Source: Glandiceps talaboti
Lineage: Eukaryota > Hemichordata > Enteropneusta > Spengelidae
Length of the DNA: 64,000 nt
NCBI RefSeq assembly: GCF_964340395.1
Contig: NC_135566.1
Coordinates: 23,408,135-23,472,134, forward strand
Direction: 5' to 3'
Shown here: in pieces, positions 63,601-64,000 of the stretch
Layout: each line of letters starts with the position of its first letter
Position numbering within the stretch: the stretch's first letter is position 1
Notes under the pieces: generated by a model
Database searches by the model: none
Told to the model about the DNA's origin: nothing
Seen by the model: the letters and a program-made list of their open reading frames with translations, nothing else
Position numbers and translations under genes: made by a program

Positions 63601-64000
63601 GTTTTCGACAAGTTTTGACCAGTTTTGATCGGTTTTAAACCGGTTTTGCCTCTTTTTGATCAGCTTTGACTTGTTTTCACCAGTTTTGGACTGGTTTCGA
63701 TAGATTTCGACAGGTTTGAACCAGTTTAGACAGGTTTTGACCAGTTTTGATCTGTTTTCACCTGATTATAACCAATTTGGAAGGTTTTGACCGGTATTGA
63801 CTCATTTTCACCAGTTTTGGTCCGAATTGCATAGGTTTTCGACCGGTTTGGACCGTTTAGACAGGTTGTGACCGGTTTGGACAGGTTCTGGACCGGTTTT
63901 GATATGTTTGCACAGGTTTTGAGCAGTTTTGATCAGTTTTGACAGGTTTAAAACCAGTGTTGACTGGTTTTTATCAGTTTTGACTTGTTTGCACTAGTTT
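60629..64000 (+). repeat. 3.4 kb duplicated segment, copy 2 (offset about 4,934 bp), cut by window end
   Basis: This is the second copy of 55,695-59,066 with the same private variants. One local change lies near 63,183, where GACCAGTTTTGAAAGTTTTG replaces GACCAGTTTGGACCAGTTTTG and shortens the offset by 1 bp. The copy is still matching at the last base, so its true end lies outside. Satellite only. Confidence 0.85.

Larger units (their letters stand above)
1..64000 (+). repeat. Megasatellite array of 10-11 bp monomers with higher-order repeats
   Basis: Almost every stretch is a chain of 10-11 bp monomers, consensus near TTTTGACCGGT on the + strand. Recurrent variants are TTTTGACCAGT, TTTTGATCAGT, TTTTGATCGGT, TTTTGACAGGT, TTTGGACCGGT and TTTGCACTAGT. 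The variants come in a fixed order, so the same strings recur every 0.6-1.5 kb; this defines higher-order repeats. All copies I read point the same way, and I found no inverted block outside the transposon at 36,016-36,724. The + strand is strongly T/G-rich and C/A-poor. Open frames appear on the minus strand only because the monomer lacks stops in many phases. The array runs off both ends of the window. No gene, tRNA or rRNA was recognised anywhere in it. Satellite identity is certain; centromeric versus subtelomeric location is inference, with the TTAGGG tract at 59,898 favouring subtelomeric. Confidence 0.97.

Noticed and set aside
1-64000. CRISPR array
   Set aside because: There are no unique spacers between constant repeats. 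The repeated units are contiguous, vary gradually and are organised as higher-order satellite.
1-64000. Centromere-specific CENP-B box
   Set aside because: I looked for the TTCG...CGGGA pattern. TTTTCGACCGG resembles only part of it, and no match to the essential bases was found. Centromeric identity is therefore unsupported.
59898-64000. TTAGGG tract as a true chromosome end
   Set aside because: Only 42 bases are present, and more than 4 kb of ordinary HOR follows with the same polarity, so it is interstitial.

Overview
The window is almost entirely one tandem-repeat (satellite) array. I see no credible protein-coding gene, tRNA, rRNA or CRISPR array. The building block is a 10-11 bp monomer, on the + strand about TTTTGACCGGT, with common versions ending ACCAGT, ATCAGT, ATCGGT, ACAGGT, ACTGGT or GCACTAGT. 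All monomers I read over 64 kb have the same polarity (T/G-rich strand = + strand). Ordered strings of variant monomers form higher-order repeats (HORs), usually about 0.93-1.18 kb long, with shorter (about 645, 741) and longer (about 1,593, 1,697, 4,281, 4,934) derived periods.

A eukaryotic chromosome is indicated by the megasatellite structure, by a fold-back DNA transposon and by an internal tract of perfect TTAGGG repeats. TTAGGG is used by vertebrates, many other metazoans, many fungi and some protists, and it argues against typical insects (TTAGG), nematodes (TTAGGC) and most plants (TTTAGGG). The species cannot be named from the sequence. A subtelomeric position is likely but not proven. 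Neither window edge is a chromosome end; the array is cut at both sides.

Layout: 1-11,660 regular HORs of about 0.93-1.54 kb; 11,660-17,500 irregular, module-shuffled HORs; 17,500-25,395 two copies of a 3.6 kb segment offset by 4,281 bp; 25,396-28,020 mixed HORs; 28,021-33,670 a different HOR family of about 645/845 bp that lacks the usual marker box and contains a dense cluster of single-base indels (30,265-33,120) that looks like unpolished assembly; 33,671-41,060 mixed HORs interrupted by a 709 bp palindromic transposon (36,016-36,724) flanked by a 2 bp AG duplication; 41,060-44,453 a 1,697 bp tandem duplication; 45,050-48,228 a 1,593 bp duplication; 48,229-49,710 a 741 bp duplication; 50,056-59,210 longer HORs with local 358 bp and 111 bp duplications; 59,210-59,897 a divergent, poorly homogenised monomer block; 59,898-59,939 the TTAGGG tract; 59,940-64,000 HORs again, mostly a second copy of 55,695-59,066 (offset about 4,934 bp).

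There is no gene cooperation to describe. The biology visible here is array evolution: unequal exchange and homogenisation, one transposon invasion, and a probable old chromosome-end or break-repair scar. The most distinctive points are the TTAGGG junction next to the divergent block, the transposon with a datable empty site, the helically phased T-tracts, and a once-per-HOR box carrying a perfect TGACTCA site. All coordinates of duplication edges are by eye and good to about 10-50 bp.
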